A stretch of 64,000 nt of DNA from Streptomyces pyxinicus (lineage in GTDB: Bacteria > Actinomycetota > Actinomycetes > Streptomycetales > Streptomycetaceae), in the NCBI RefSeq assembly GCF_024753135.1, contig NZ_JANUGP010000002.1:434001-498000 (forward strand), read 5' to 3'. This document shows positions 8,483 to 18,255 of this stretch, one piece after another. The position numbers were made by a program, and so were the translations under genes. The notes under the pieces were generated by a model. That model was not told where the DNA came from and ran no database searches. It saw only the letters and a list, made by a program, of their open reading frames with translations. Numbering within the stretch: the stretch's first letter is position 1; the number at the start of each line of letters is the position of its first letter.

Positions 8483-9760
8483 ATGCCGTCAGCCGTCCTG
8501 AGACGTGCCGTCCGTGAATCCGTCTCCGGGCTCCCCCGCGAGTTCTGGTGGCTGTGGACCAGCACCCTCGTCAACCGGCTCGGCGCCTTCGTGGCCACGT
8601 TCATGGCGCTGTACCTGACCCTGGACCGCGGGTACTCGGCGTCGTACGCCGGTCTCGTCGCCTCCCTGCACGGGCTCGGCGGGGTCGTCTCCTCGCTGGC
8701 CGGCGGCGTGCTGGCCGACCGGCTGGGCAGGCGGCCCACGCTGCTGATCGCGCAGACCGCGACCGCCGGTTCCGTCGCACTGCTCGGCTTCATGACCGAC
8801 CCGGTCGCCATCGCCGCCGTCGCCTTCCTCGTCGGTATGGCCTCCAACGCCTCCCGGCCGGCCGTGCAGGCGATGATGGCCGACATCGTCCGGCCCGAGG
8901 ACCGGGTGCGGGCCTTCTCCCTCAACTACTGGGCGATCAACCTCGGCTTCGCCGTCTCCTCCGCCGGCGCCGGGTTCATCGCCGAGTTCAGCTATCTCGC
9001 CGGGTTCCTGATCGAGGCCGGGATGACCCTGGCCTGCGCGTTCGTCGTCTTCCTCCGGGTGCCCGAGTCGCGGCCCGCCGCCTCCGCGAAGACGGACGGC
9101 GGCGCCGTCAGCCTCGGTACCGTGCTGCGCGACGGGCGGTACATGTCCGTCGTAGGACTGTCCTTCCTCGTCGCCCTGATCTTCCAGCAGGGCGCGGTCG
9201 CTCTGCCCGTGGCCATGGGGCGGGCCGGGTTCTCGGCCGCCGACTACGGCCTCGCCATCGCCGTCAACGGCGTCCTGATCGTCGCCCTCCAGATCCCCGT
9301 CACCCGGTTCATCGAGCACCGCGACCCGCGCAGCCTGCTGATCGTCTCCTCGCTCCTGGCCGGGTACGGCTTCGGGCTCACCGCGTTCGCCGGGTCGGTC
9401 GGGGTGTTCATGGTGACGGTGTGCGTGTGGACGCTCGCCGAGATCGTCAACGCCCCGACGCAGACCGGGCTCGTCGTCCAGCTCTCCCCCGTCCACGGGC
9501 GCGGTCGCTACCAGGGCGTGTACACGCTGTCCTGGTCCGTCGCCGCCCTCGTCGCCCCGCTGATGTCCGGCGCGGTCATCGACCGGTTCGGCGCGCGGTG
9601 GCTGTGGGCCATGTGCGCGGGGATCGGGACCGTGGCCGGGCTCGGCTACGGGGTGCTCATGCGGCGTCTGCCGGCAGGGACGGGGAGTGCCGGGCAGCAG
9701 AAGGCGGCCGTCACACCGGTCGCGGTGGAGGGAAGCGCGGACGCCGGGGCGCCCGCCTAG
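8483..9760 (+). CDS. MFS exporter
   Basis: A 425-residue major facilitator with about 12 transmembrane segments. The motif A loop between helices 2 and 3 is visible (GGVLADRLGRRPTLL), and the N-terminal half has the drug:H+ antiporter pattern. The substrate cannot be deduced. It stands divergent from gpmA with its own promoter region and is followed by a convergent DUF2000 gene. Confidence 0.85.
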   Translation: MPSAVLRRAVRESVSGLPREFWWLWTSTLVNRLGAFVATFMALYLTLDRGYSASYAGLVASLHGLGGVVSSLAGGVLADRLGRRPTLLIAQTATAGSVALLGFMTDPVAIAAVAFLVGMASNASRPAVQAMMADIVRPEDRVRAFSLNYWAINLGFAVSSAGAGFIAEFSYLAGFLIEAGMTLACAFVVFLRVPESRPAASAKTDGGAVSLGTVLRDGRYMSVVGLSFLVALIFQQGAVALPVAMGRAGFSAADYGLAIAVNGVLIVALQIPVTRFIEHRDPRSLLIVSSLLAGYGFGLTAFAGSVGVFMVTVCVWTLAEIVNAPTQTGLVVQLSPVHGRGRYQGVYTLSWSVAALVAPLMSGAVIDRFGARWLWAMCAGIGTVAGLGYGVLMRRLPAGTGSAGQQKAAVTPVAVEGSADAGAPA

Positions 9761-9778
9761 CCGGGCCGAGGTTCTTCG

Positions 9779-10222
9779 TCAGGGGTGCATGCGCGCCCCC
9801 TTGAGTACCTTGTCCACCCCGCTCCGCGGCCCGTACACCGCGAGGCCCGCCAGGTCCAGGTCCGCCGTCGGGACCGCGCGGACCGCCGCGCGGTTGTCGC
9901 GGTCGTTGCCGGTCGTGAAGAGGTCGGCCGTGAAGACCGCGCGGGGCAGGGCCCGGGACAGCGCCCGCGCGTGGGCGGCCTTCAGGGTCTCCTTGGTGCC
10001 CTCGAAGACCAGGACCGGCTGCCGGAACATCGGCAGATAGGCGACCCCGTCGGCGTCCTCGTACGGCTCCCCGACCACCTCGGGGACGGCCGGGCCCAGG
10101 CCGCTGACCAGGAACGCGGTGACGTTCAGGCGCTGCCAGGGCGCCAGGTCCGCGCGCAGCAGGACGGCGATCTTCGTGTCGAAGCGGACGGGGTCGCCGC
10201 GCTCCGTGCTCTCAGTGCTCAT
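9779..10222 (-). CDS. DUF2000 family protein
   Basis: A 147-residue protein. It matches my recollection of DUF2000 (a small alpha/beta fold of unknown function): start of the domain RFDTKIAVLLRADLAPWQRLN, then FLVSGL, and the conserved middle FRQPVLVF. The ATG at 10222 lies 49 bp from the start of the divergent AraC gene, so the two probably share an operator region. Confidence 0.75.
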   Translation of the reverse strand: MSTESTERGDPVRFDTKIAVLLRADLAPWQRLNVTAFLVSGLGPAVPEVVGEPYEDADGVAYLPMFRQPVLVFEGTKETLKAAHARALSRALPRAVFTADLFTTGNDRDNRAAVRAVPTADLDLAGLAVYGPRSGVDKVLKGARMHP

Positions 10223-10271
10223 GGGGTGAGACTGCCGACCGGACGGCCGTGCGGTCTTGTACGTTTCTTGC

Positions 10272-11069
10272 ATGGCCGCCCGGCAGGAAGTCTCCGCGTG
10301 GCGTCCCCGGGTCCCGGGCGTCACCGAGGTCTTCCACGCCCGCTTCACCGAGTACGCGTACCCGATGCACGTCCACGACGCCTGGACGCTGCTGATCGTG
10401 GACGACGGCGCCGTACGGTACGACCTGGAGCGGCACGAGCACGGCACCCCCGGCGACACCGTCTCGCTGCTGCCGCCGCACGTCCCGCACAACGGCTCCC
10501 CCGCCACCCCGGACGGCTTCCGCAAGCGCGTCGTCTACCTGGACAGCAGCCGGCTGGGCGAGGAGCTGATCGGGGCCGCCGTGGACGGGCCCGACCTGCG
10601 CGATCCGGAGCTGCGCCGCAGTGTGGGCCGGCTGCACGCCGCGCTCGCCCGGCCCGGGGACGAGCTGGAGGCGGAGAGCAGGCTGACCCTCGTCGGCGAG
10701 CGGCTGCGGGCGCATCTGCGGCGGCGCGCGGCCGAGCGGCCGGGAGCACCGCGCGATCCGGCGCTGGCCGGGCGGCTGCGGGAACTGCTGGACGCACGGG
10801 TGGTGGAGGGCGTCTCGCTGGAGGAGGCCGCCCGGCTGCTGCACGCCCATCCGGCGCACCTCGTACGGGCGTTCAGCGGGGCGTACGGCATCGCCCCGCA
10901 CCGGTACCTGATGTCGCGCCGGGTCGGCCGGGCCCGCCGGCTGCTGCTCGACGGGCTGCCGCCGGGCGAGGTGGCGCAGGCGGCCGGGTTCTACGACCAG
11001 GCGCACCTCACCCGGCACTTCAAACGGCTGGTCGGGGTGACGCCGGGGCGTTACCGCGGCGCGCGCTGA
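10272..11069 (+). CDS. AraC-family transcriptional regulator
   Basis: A 265-residue regulator. The N-terminal cupin sensing domain (about 15-100) has HVHDAWTLLIVDDG and LLPPHVPHNG, a double-His cupin. The C-terminal AraC DNA-binding region (about 170-265) has two helix-turn-helix motifs: VSLEEAARLLHAHPAHLVRAF, and the second ending QAAGFYDQAHLTRHFKRLVG followed by TPGRYR. It likely controls the divergent DUF2000 gene. The ligand is unknown. Confidence 0.9.
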   Translation: MAARQEVSAWRPRVPGVTEVFHARFTEYAYPMHVHDAWTLLIVDDGAVRYDLERHEHGTPGDTVSLLPPHVPHNGSPATPDGFRKRVVYLDSSRLGEELIGAAVDGPDLRDPELRRSVGRLHAALARPGDELEAESRLTLVGERLRAHLRRRAAERPGAPRDPALAGRLRELLDARVVEGVSLEEAARLLHAHPAHLVRAFSGAYGIAPHRYLMSRRVGRARRLLLDGLPPGEVAQAAGFYDQAHLTRHFKRLVGVTPGRYRGAR

Positions 11070-11200
11070 GCAGCGTCGTACAGGCGGGGCGGGCGGGGCG
11101 GGAAGAGCCGCGCGGGAGGCCCGAGGAAGTCGCGCGGGAGTCTCGCTGAGTCGTGCGGAAGTCCTCCGTCCGCCGGCCGGCGCGGGCTAGCGTCCCCGGC

Positions 11201-11803
11201 ATGGACGACATAGAGAACACACAGGATGAGCAGGCATCCCGCGGTCCCTCCGTCGCCAAGGGCCGTGCCCTGCCGCTCGGGCGTCTCACCAGCACCGTCG
11301 CGGGGGCGGTGGCCCTGGTGGCGCTGAGCGTCGGCGTGGCCCTGGCGGCGACCTCCGGCGACGACTCCGGTCCCCGGCACGGCGTCACGAGCACCGCCCC
11401 GCCGGACGGGGACTCGGCCGGCTCCTCCGACAGCGGGGGAACCGTGGGGGTCAACGGCTCCGACGGCGGAGGCACGGACGGCGGCTCCGGCGACGGGGGC
11501 ACCGCCGTCGACGGGGGCACCACTGTCGACGGGGGCACCACTGTCGGTGGCGGCTGGAGCGGCGGCGGCACCGTCGGCGGTGATTCCGGCGACGGCGACA
11601 CCAGCGGTGGTGCGACCCCGTCCCCTACCCCGACCCCGACGTCCACCCCCGCCGGCGACCTGGCCGAGATCAACCGGCGCATCACCGAGCTGGACAAGAA
11701 GGTCGACCGGCTGCCGACGAAGAAGGAACTCGCCGACGCCCTGCGGGCCTTCGCCGACGAACTCGACCGGAGCGGTACGACGCCGGCGCCCGACCCCTCC
11801 TGA
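11201..11803 (+). CDS. membrane-anchored Gly/Thr-rich surface protein
   Basis: A 200-residue protein. A short cytoplasmic head (1-28) precedes one transmembrane helix (about 29-50, ending VGVALAA). Residues about 52-150 are an extracellular Gly/Asp/Ser/Thr repeat tract with units like DGGTTVDGG and VGGGWSGGG, and a Pro/Thr stretch. The end (about 158-200) is a charged helix, AEINRRITELDKKVDRLPTKKE, that could form a coiled coil. No known domain was recognised. The repeat tract is likely a length-variable spacer. Confidence 0.65.
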   Translation: MDDIENTQDEQASRGPSVAKGRALPLGRLTSTVAGAVALVALSVGVALAATSGDDSGPRHGVTSTAPPDGDSAGSSDSGGTVGVNGSDGGGTDGGSGDGGTAVDGGTTVDGGTTVGGGWSGGGTVGGDSGDGDTSGGATPSPTPTPTSTPAGDLAEINRRITELDKKVDRLPTKKELADALRAFADELDRSGTTPAPDPS

Positions 11804-11824
11804 CGAGGCCGAGGCCGCCCGGGG

Positions 11825-12334
11825 TCAGTCGGCCGAGCGCCGGGTCAGGTGCGCGAACGCGTCCAGGTTCCGCGTCGACTCGCCCCGGGCCACCCGCCAC
11901 TCGTACTCCTTGCGGATCGAGGTGGCGAAGCCCAGCTCCAGCAGGGTGTTGAAGGCGCCGTCGGCCGCTTCCAGGACCTGGCCGAGGATGCGGTCGACCT
12001 CCTCCGGGGTGACGGCGGCGAGCGGGAGGCGGGCGCTGACGTAGACGTCGCCGAGCCGGTCGACGGCGTAACTCACGCCGTAGAGCTTGAGGTTGCGCTC
12101 CAGGAGCCAGCGGTGGACGCCGGACTCGTTCTCGTCGGGGTGGCGGATCACGAAGGCGTTGAGCGAGAGGGAGTGGCGGCCGACGAGGAAGGCGACCGTG
12201 GTGGACAGCTTGCGCGTGCCCGGCAGCTTGACCACGTAGTGGCCGGGTTCGGGGCTCTCCCACTCCAGCTCGGCGTCCTGGAAGACGGCCTCCAGGACCT
12301 CCGGGGCCTGCCCGGTCTTCTCGACTTCAGCCAT
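11825..12334 (-). CDS. YbjN-domain protein linked to mshA
   Basis: A 169-residue YbjN/T3SS-chaperone-like protein. The domain (about 15-150) includes [20 protein letters not shown] and SVHRW-like [17 protein letters not shown], typical of actinobacterial YbjN proteins. Its start overlaps the last eight bases of mshA, so it is translated with mshA. This pairing is common in Streptomyces. The function is unknown; a role in regulating or stabilising the upstream enzyme is a guess. Confidence 0.8.
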   Translation of the reverse strand: MAEVEKTGQAPEVLEAVFQDAELEWESPEPGHYVVKLPGTRKLSTTVAFLVGRHSLSLNAFVIRHPDENESGVHRWLLERNLKLYGVSYAVDRLGDVYVSARLPLAAVTPEEVDRILGQVLEAADGAFNTLLELGFATSIRKEYEWRVARGESTRNLDAFAHLTRRSAD

Positions 12335-13664
12335 GCGGCGAGCGTACGCGACGGCGGTGGGACTGGGCCGCGGCCGTGTAGACGTCGGCGGTGGCGGCGG
12401 CCGAGGCGTCCCAGCCGAAGCACCGGGCGTGCCGGGCGGCGGCCTCCCCCATGCGCGCGGCCAGGGACGGCTCGTCGGCGAAGCGTTCCAGCACGCGCGC
12501 GTAGTCGGCGGGCCGGTGGCCGTCCACCAGGAAGCCGGTCTCACCGTGCCGCACGGCCACCGGCAGACCGCCGACCGAGGCCGCGAGCACCGGGGTGCCG
12601 GCTGCCTGCGCCTCGATGGCGACCAGCCCGAAGGACTCGCTGTAGGAGGGCATGACGAGGACGGACGCGGCCCGGAACCAGTCCGCGAGCTGCTCCTGGC
12701 CGACCGGCGGCCGGAACCGCACGACGTCCGCGATGCCGAGCCGGGCGGCGAGCTTCTGCAGCCCCTCCGGCTTGGCGAGGCCGCTGCCGCTGGGGCCGCC
12801 GACCACCGGCACGAGGACACGGGAGCGCAGCTCGGGCCGCTCGTCCAGCAGGGCGGCCACCGCGCGCAGCAGGATGTCCGGTGCCTTCAGGGGCTGTATG
12901 CGGCCCGCGAAGACCGGGATCAGGGCGTCCTGGGGCAGGCCGAGGCGGGCGCGGGCGGCGGCACGGCCGTCGGCGGGGCGGAACCGGTCCAGGTTCACGC
13001 CGGGGTGGACGACGGCGACCTTGCCGGGCTCGGCCGCGTAGTACCGGCACAGCTCGCCGGCCTCCTCGGCGGTGTTGGCGATGAGCCGGTCGGCGGCGGC
13101 GACGATCTGGGTCTCGCCGATGACCCGGGCGGCGGGCTCGGGGGTGTCGCCGTCGGCCAGGCTGGCGTTCTTGACCTTGGCCATGGTGTGCATGGCGTGC
13201 ACCAGCGGGACGCCCCAGCGCTGGGCGGCGAGCCAGCCGACGTGCCCGGAGAGCCAGTAGTGGGAGTGGACCAGGTCGTAGTAGCCGGGGCGGTGGCCGG
13301 CCCAGGCCTGCATCACGCCGTGCGTGAAGGCGCAGAGCTGGGCGGGCAGCTCCTCCTTGGCCAGGCCCTCGTAGGGGCCCGCGTCCACGTGCCGGACCAG
13401 GACGCCGGGTGCCAGCTCGACGGTGGGCGGCAGGCCCCCGGAGGTGGCCCGGGTGAAGATCTCGACCTCGATGTTGATCGCCGCGAGGCGCTGGGCCAGC
13501 TCCACGATGTAGACGTTCATGCCGCCCGCGTCGCCGGTGCCGGGCTGGTGCAGCGGTGAGGTGTGGACGGAGAGCATGGCGACCCGGCGGGGCCTGCGGT
13601 GCAGCCGGAGCCGGGCGGGGGCCGACGGGGAGCGCCGCCCGAGCCTGCTGACGTACTGGCTCAC
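12327..13664 (-). CDS. mshA: D-inositol-3-phosphate glycosyltransferase MshA
   Basis: A 445-residue GT4 glycosyltransferase catalysing the first step of mycothiol synthesis (UDP-GlcNAc plus inositol 3-phosphate). The N-terminal domain carries [19 protein letters not shown] followed by MNVYIVELA, and HSHYWLSG; the C-terminal domain has [15 protein letters not shown] and the nucleotide-binding [17 protein letters not shown]. These are diagnostic of MshA. The GTG at 13664 has GAGGAGGAA just upstream. A longer reading from 13730 has no homology at its front and is rejected. It overlaps the YbjN gene by eight bases. Confidence 0.95.
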   Translation of the reverse strand: MSQYVSRLGRRSPSAPARLRLHRRPRRVAMLSVHTSPLHQPGTGDAGGMNVYIVELAQRLAAINIEVEIFTRATSGGLPPTVELAPGVLVRHVDAGPYEGLAKEELPAQLCAFTHGVMQAWAGHRPGYYDLVHSHYWLSGHVGWLAAQRWGVPLVHAMHTMAKVKNASLADGDTPEPAARVIGETQIVAAADRLIANTAEEAGELCRYYAAEPGKVAVVHPGVNLDRFRPADGRAAARARLGLPQDALIPVFAGRIQPLKAPDILLRAVAALLDERPELRSRVLVPVVGGPSGSGLAKPEGLQKLAARLGIADVVRFRPPVGQEQLADWFRAASVLVMPSYSESFGLVAIEAQAAGTPVLAASVGGLPVAVRHGETGFLVDGHRPADYARVLERFADEPSLAARMGEAAARHARCFGWDASAAATADVYTAAAQSHRRRVRSPHG

Positions 13665-13904
13665 GTGGCGTTCCTCCTCGCTGCGGGCATGCCTGCCGGA
13701 GGGCCGGCTCACCCCTCCGAGGGGGGACAACAGCGACGGGGCGGGTCGCCATTCCCTCCGGGGGTCTTTTGCTCAATCATTACCGGGACTCGCTCAACCC
13801 TGCGCAGCGGATCCGCCGCCGCAGGAGGTGCCGGGAAGGGGCGGCGCCGGGCACCGCGAAGAGGCGGCTCCGCGCACCGCATACCGCCGCATACCCTCGT
13901 ACCC

Positions 13905-14717
13905 ATGGCAGCCCGCGCGACGACCCGCCCCGTGGGAACGGTGACGCGCGGGACGACCAACCCCAACCGGCTGCGCCGGATGGACCGCTGGATCGCGGCC
14001 GTGCACGGCGCCGAGCTGCGGCGCGCCGCCGACCCGCTGGCGATCGACCTGGGCTACGGCGCCGCCCCCTGGACCGCCGTCGAGCTGCTCGGCCGGCTGC
14101 GTACCGTCGCCCCGCGCGCGCGGGTGGTCGGCGTGGAGATCGAACCGGAGCGGGTGGCGGCGGCCCGGCCGTACGAGCGGGACGGGCTGGTCTTCCGGCA
14201 CGGCGGCTTCGAGATCCCGGTGCCGGGGCGCCCGCTGCTGGTGCGGGCGGCGAACGTGCTGCGCCAGTACGACGAGACCGAGGTCGCCGCCGTCTGGGAG
14301 CGGCTGTGCGCGCGGCTGGCCCCGGCGGACGGCGTCTCGCGCGGGGGGCTGCTGGTCGAGGGGACGTGCGACGAGATCGGGCGCCGGCACGTGTGGGTGG
14401 CGCTCGGTCCGGAGGGCCCGCGCACGGTCACCTTCGCGACCCGGCTGGGCTCCCTGGAGCGCCCCTCGGACCTCGCCGAGCGGCTGCCGAAGGCGCTGAT
14501 CCACCGCAACGTCCCCGGCGAGCCCGTGCACGCCTTCCTGGCGGACTTCGACCGCGCCTGGGCCGCCGCCGCGCCCTACGCCTCCTACGGCGCCCGGCAG
14601 CGCTGGATCCGGGCGGTGCGGGACCTGGGCGCCGACTGGCCGGTGACGGACTCTCCGGCGCGCTGGCGGCAGGGCGAAGTGACGGTGGCGTGGGAGGCGT
14701 TGGCGCCCCGCGCCTGA
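13905..14717 (+). CDS. SAM-dependent methyltransferase-like protein
   Basis: A 270-residue class I methyltransferase-like protein. Motif I is IDLGYGAAPWTAVELLGRL (atypical: GYGAAP instead of GxGxG), motif II VVGVEIEPERVAAA with the acidic residue that binds the ribose, and a VRAANVLRQYDE motif IV region. It resembles a conserved Streptomyces family next to mshA. The substrate is unknown. It is divergent from mshA. Confidence 0.7.
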   Translation: MAARATTRPVGTVTRGTTNPNRLRRMDRWIAAVHGAELRRAADPLAIDLGYGAAPWTAVELLGRLRTVAPRARVVGVEIEPERVAAARPYERDGLVFRHGGFEIPVPGRPLLVRAANVLRQYDETEVAAVWERLCARLAPADGVSRGGLLVEGTCDEIGRRHVWVALGPEGPRTVTFATRLGSLERPSDLAERLPKALIHRNVPGEPVHAFLADFDRAWAAAAPYASYGARQRWIRAVRDLGADWPVTDSPARWRQGEVTVAWEALAPRA

Positions 14718-14864
14718 TGTCACCCGTTCGGGGAAGCGGCGGCGGAACGATCTCGCCGCGTCGTTCGTCACATCGACGAGGAGATCGTCATGGAGGGGGG
14801 TCGGCGGGGGGAATCGGGCTTACGGCGGCGGCTGCGACGGCGGCTGTCCGTACGACGGTGACCG

Positions 14865-14921
14865 CGGCTGTGGCTGCGGCTGCGGCTGCGGCTGCGGCTG
14901 CGGCTGCGGCTGCGGCTGCGG
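14865..14921. repeat. GGCTGC hexanucleotide microsatellite
   Basis: About nine consecutive GGCTGC units (first one GGCTGT). In one plus frame this reads Cys-Gly repeats, but that open frame has no start codon between 14,716 and the repeat, and the minus strand would give Gln-Pro repeats without coding support. It lies in the 307-bp gap between the methyltransferase and NlpC genes; otherwise this gap holds only the promoter region of the latter. Confidence 0.8.
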
Positions 14922-15024
14922 TGTCCATCGGCGCCTGCCGCCCTCTGTCACTTTGGGCGCGGCCGTGGCACGATCCCTCAGACGACCATAAGTTACTGAC
15001 GGTAAATCAGTTGGGGGGACAGGT

Positions 15025-16122
15025 ATGGGTACGGGCAAGCGAGGTCTGCTCACCGCCGCCCTGACCGTAGTCTGCGCGGCGACGGTGCTCGCCGTACCCG
15101 GTACGGCGTTCGCGTCCCCGGAACCCAGACCGACGGCGACCGGCTCCCCTTCCCCCTCACCCTCCCCCACCCCGACTCCGGTGACGAACAAGGAGCTTGA
15201 GCAGGTCCGCAAGCAGCTGGACACGCTCTACCACCAGGCGGCCGTCGCCACCGACGCCTACAACGCGGCCGAGGAGAAGGCGAAGGCGCAGTCCGCCCGG
15301 ATCGACGCGCTGGACAAGAAGATCACCGAGGGGCGGGAGCGGCTGAGGCGGCTCAAGAACCAGGCGGGTGCCGACGCCCGGTCCCAGTACCGCACCGGCG
15401 GGCTGCCGCCCACCGCGCAGTTCCTGCTCAGCGACGACCCCGGACAGTTCCTGGACGGCGCCGGCCTGGTCCTCCAGGGCCAGCGCGCCACGAAGAAGCT
15501 GCTCGGCGAAGTGTCCCGCACCCAGGACGAGTTGCGGGAGTACGCCGACGACGCGGCCGAGCAGTGGAAGAAGCTGGAGGCGGGCCGCAAGGCCAAGGCC
15601 GCCGCCAAGAAGAAGATCGAGGAGCGGATCGACGCCGCCGAGAAGCTGGAATCGCGGCTGGAGAAGAAGGAGAAGGAGCGGCTCGCCAAGCTGGAGGAGG
15701 CCGCCGCCCGCAAGGCGCAGACCGCCTGGCTGGACACCGGCGTCCTGAAGGACGTCAAGGGCGAGGCGTCGGCCGAGGGCAAGAAGGCCGTGGCGTACGC
15801 CACCGCCCAGCTCGGCAAGCCGTACGTATGGGGTGCCGATGGCCCCGACTCCTTCGACTGCTCGGGGCTCACCTCCCAGGCCTGGGCGGCGGCCGGCCAT
15901 CCGGTGCCGCGCACCTCCCAGGAGCAGTGGAAGCAGCTCAAGCACGTCGACATGGCCGACATGCGCCCCGGTGACCTGGTCATCTACTTCGACGACGCCA
16001 GCCACGTCGCGCTGTACATAGGCGACGGCACGATCATCCACGCCCCGCGTCCCGGCCGTACGGTGACGGTCGCGGGCGCCGGTTCCATGCCGATCCTGGG
16101 CGTCGTACGACCGGACGCGTGA
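15025..16122 (+). CDS. secreted NlpC/P60 peptidoglycan endopeptidase with coiled coil
   Basis: A 365-residue wall hydrolase. Residues 1-31 are a Sec signal (cleavage after AFA). A Pro/Thr/Ser linker is followed by a long charged coiled coil (about 55-235) as in RipA/Cwl-type proteins, which usually keeps the enzyme inactive or recruits it. The C-terminal NlpC/P60 domain (about 250-365) has the catalytic Cys in DSFDCSGL (C279), H327 in SHVALYIGDG and H339. It should cut D-Glu to diaminopimelate bonds in peptidoglycan. I found no cyclic-di-AMP riboswitch upstream. Confidence 0.9.
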   Translation: MGTGKRGLLTAALTVVCAATVLAVPGTAFASPEPRPTATGSPSPSPSPTPTPVTNKELEQVRKQLDTLYHQAAVATDAYNAAEEKAKAQSARIDALDKKITEGRERLRRLKNQAGADARSQYRTGGLPPTAQFLLSDDPGQFLDGAGLVLQGQRATKKLLGEVSRTQDELREYADDAAEQWKKLEAGRKAKAAAKKKIEERIDAAEKLESRLEKKEKERLAKLEEAAARKAQTAWLDTGVLKDVKGEASAEGKKAVAYATAQLGKPYVWGADGPDSFDCSGLTSQAWAAAGHPVPRTSQEQWKQLKHVDMADMRPGDLVIYFDDASHVALYIGDGTIIHAPRPGRTVTVAGAGSMPILGVVRPDA

Positions 16123-16482
16123 GGCGCCCGGAGTGCTGGTGGAGGGGGGGCCGGGCGGGCCGGTGGAGGGGGTCCGGGCGGGCCGGTTCAGAGTGCCCGG
16201 ACGAGCCGGTGCAGGGTGCCCGGGGGCCGGGCCGCCGCCCGGTGACGCGGGTCATGTGACCCACCGCACGCCAACTCGGCCCTGACGTGAGCTTCGTCAT
16301 CCCCGACCGGCCGTCGGCCTGTCCAACTGCGGTATAGAACGCGGCATATGACAGCGGCCTGCGCGGGAGCGACGCGGCTCACACCATTCCATCGGGGCGG
16401 GCAATGCCGCTAGGGTCACCCGTCGGTGGGTCGAGACCCTCGACGCCGCCGTGCCCTCGGGGGGAGGGAAGGAACCCAGACG
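16123..16482. repeat. intergenic region with degenerate GC repeats
   Basis: This 360-bp gap holds no gene. At about 16140-16220 there are three to four imperfect 25-bp units built on GCCGGTGGAGGGGGTCCGGGCG-like sequence (GGGCGGGCCGGT recurring). The right half contains the promoter of the phosphatase gene; a GGGAGGGAAGGAA ribosome binding site lies at about 16460-16473. Confidence 0.5.
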
Positions 16483-17775
16483 ATGCCCGTACCCGTACCG
16501 CGGCAGAGAGCGATCCCGGCCGTGGAGAGTGGTCAGGCGCAGGCCGCCCCGCTGACCGGCGGCCCCCTCAAGGAAGAGGCCCACCGCGACACCACGTCCG
16601 CCGGCGCCACTCTCACCCTGCTGCTGATCGAGGACGATCCGGCGGGCTCGCCGGTCGTGCCCGAGATGTTCGACGCGGCCGGCAAGCCGATCCGGGTGCG
16701 CACCGCCCGCAACCTCACCGAGGCCGGGCGGCTGCTCACCGACGACGTCCACTGCATCCTGCTGGACCTGGCGCTGCCCGCCCCGGGCCGCGGCGACACC
16801 GACGACGAGCTGGCCGTGCTGCGGCACGTCCTCCAGCTCGCGCCCCGGCACGCCGTGCTCGCGCTGACCGCCTCCGCCGACGCCGAGCGCGGCGCCGAGG
16901 CCGTACGCGTGGGCGCCCAGGACTACCTCTTCCGGGACGAGCTGGACGGCCGGCTGCTCAGCCGCGCCATCCGGTACGCGGTGGAGCGCAAGCGCTCCGA
17001 GGGCGCCGAGCGGCGGCTCGCCGAAGGCCGGCTGCGCGCGCAGGAGAACCGCCGCCTGGAGCGCGGGCTGCTGCCCACGCCCCTGCTGGAGGGCTCCGCG
17101 CTACGGTTCGCCGCCCGCTACCGCCCCGGCCGCTCCCGGGCACTGCTCGGCGGTGACTTCTACGACGCCGTACGCACCCCCGACGGCACCGTGCACGCCA
17201 TGATCGGCGACGTCTGCGGCCACGGCCCGGACGAGGCCGCGCTCGGCGTGGAGCTGCGCATCGCCTGGCGGGCGCTGACCCTGGCCGGGCTGTGCGGGGA
17301 CGAGCTGCTGAACACGCTCCAGCAGGTCCTGGAGCACGAGCGCGCCGACGAGGAGATCTTCGCGACGCTGTGCACGGTCGACATAGCCCCCGACGGCCGC
17401 CGGGCGGGCCTGTGCCTGGCCGGTCACCCGGCCCCGCTGGTCGCCCGGCCGGGCCGGCCCGCGGGCCTGCTGCCGTACGACAACAACGGCCCCGCCCTCG
17501 GCCTGCTGCCCGGCGCCCGCTGGCCGCGGATGCAGGTGGAGCTGGGCCGTGAGTGGAGCCTGATGCTCTACACCGACGGGCTGATCGAGGGCCGGGTCGG
17601 CGCGGACGGGGATCGGCTGGGGCAGGACGGCATGGTGGAGATGATTCGCCGCCAGCTCGCCGAGGGCCTGCGCGGCGAGGAGCTGCTGCGCGCCGCCGTG
17701 CACGAGGTCCGGGACCTCAACGGCGGCGAGCTGACGGACGACGTGGCGGTGGTCCTGCTGGACCGCACGCCGTAG
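16483..17775 (+). CDS. SpoIIE-type PP2C phosphatase with receiver-like domain
   Basis: A 430-residue protein. An N-terminal response-regulator-like domain (about 45-170) carries the acidic cluster IEDDPA and a possible phospho-acceptor D95 in CILLDLALPA. A coiled-coil linker (about 172-205) leads to a SpoIIE/RsbU PP2C domain with LLGGDFYDAV, IGDVCGHGPDEAA, YTDGLIEGR and DDVAVVLLD, which bind the metal ions. Such proteins dephosphorylate anti-sigma-factor antagonists in partner-switching. No partner gene lies beside it. Confidence 0.9.
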   Translation: MPVPVPRQRAIPAVESGQAQAAPLTGGPLKEEAHRDTTSAGATLTLLLIEDDPAGSPVVPEMFDAAGKPIRVRTARNLTEAGRLLTDDVHCILLDLALPAPGRGDTDDELAVLRHVLQLAPRHAVLALTASADAERGAEAVRVGAQDYLFRDELDGRLLSRAIRYAVERKRSEGAERRLAEGRLRAQENRRLERGLLPTPLLEGSALRFAARYRPGRSRALLGGDFYDAVRTPDGTVHAMIGDVCGHGPDEAALGVELRIAWRALTLAGLCGDELLNTLQQVLEHERADEEIFATLCTVDIAPDGRRAGLCLAGHPAPLVARPGRPAGLLPYDNNGPALGLLPGARWPRMQVELGREWSLMLYTDGLIEGRVGADGDRLGQDGMVEMIRRQLAEGLRGEELLRAAVHEVRDLNGGELTDDVAVVLLDRTP

Positions 17776-17806
17776 ACCCTGCCTGGGGGGGTGGGGGCCG
17801 AGGGAG

Positions 17807-18151
17807 CTAGCGGCCGCCGTTGTAGGGGCCGTAGGGGCCGTCGCTGCTGCTGCCCCGGCCGCGGTTCCAGCCGTTGCCGCCGGAGACCTGGCGCAGGGCG
17901 GGGCGGACGTCGACGATGTAGACGATGCTCGCGACCGCGCCGGCGACGGGCAGGATGGAGAGGATCGAGAACAGGTAGCTGACCACGAGCGCGATGGCGA
18001 GGATGATCAGCCAGAAGACCTTGTTCTGCTTGTCGGCCGCCCGGAAGGCGTCCTCGCGCCGGAAGGCCGCGTCGAACAGCCCGAACGCGGCGAGGGCCAT
18101 GAGGACGATCTTCAAGATGCCCATGAACCCCGCGAAGCCCAACATCAGCAT
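17807..18151 (-). CDS. DUF2516 family membrane protein
   Basis: A 114-residue protein with three hydrophobic segments (about 3-28, 45-68 and 72-85) and a polar Gly/Ser/Asn/Arg tail. The core, LKIVLMALAAFGLFDAAFRRE and QNKVFWLIIL, matches the actinobacterial DUF2516 family of unknown function. The start could also be the Met eleven codons further in. Confidence 0.75.
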   Translation of the reverse strand: MLMLGFAGFMGILKIVLMALAAFGLFDAAFRREDAFRAADKQNKVFWLIILAIALVVSYLFSILSILPVAGAVASIVYIVDVRPALRQVSGGNGWNRGRGSSSDGPYGPYNGGR

Positions 18152-18203
18152 GCTGCCACCGCCCGTGTCTCCCGATCCCTACGCGCCCACCGTACCCATA
18201 GAA

Positions 18204-18234
18204 CGGACCGGACACCCCGGAGGTGCCCGGTCCG
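18204..18234. terminator. hairpin terminator after the HbhA-like gene
   Basis: Arms CGGACCGG and CCGGTCCG flank a loop with a further internal pairing (ACACC/GGTG). It lies 21 bp past the stop of the HbhA-like gene. Confidence 0.75.
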
Positions 18235-18255
18235 TATCCGCCTGGTCGGCCGTGC

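Noticed and set aside
14716-14991. Possible second Cys-Gly repeat protein across the GGCTGC tract
   Set aside because: The frame is open but has no ATG, GTG or TTG start before the repeat and no ribosome site.
14718-15024. Cyclic-di-AMP riboswitch upstream of the NlpC/P60 gene
   Set aside because: The expected conserved stems were not recognised and most of the gap is a microsatellite.
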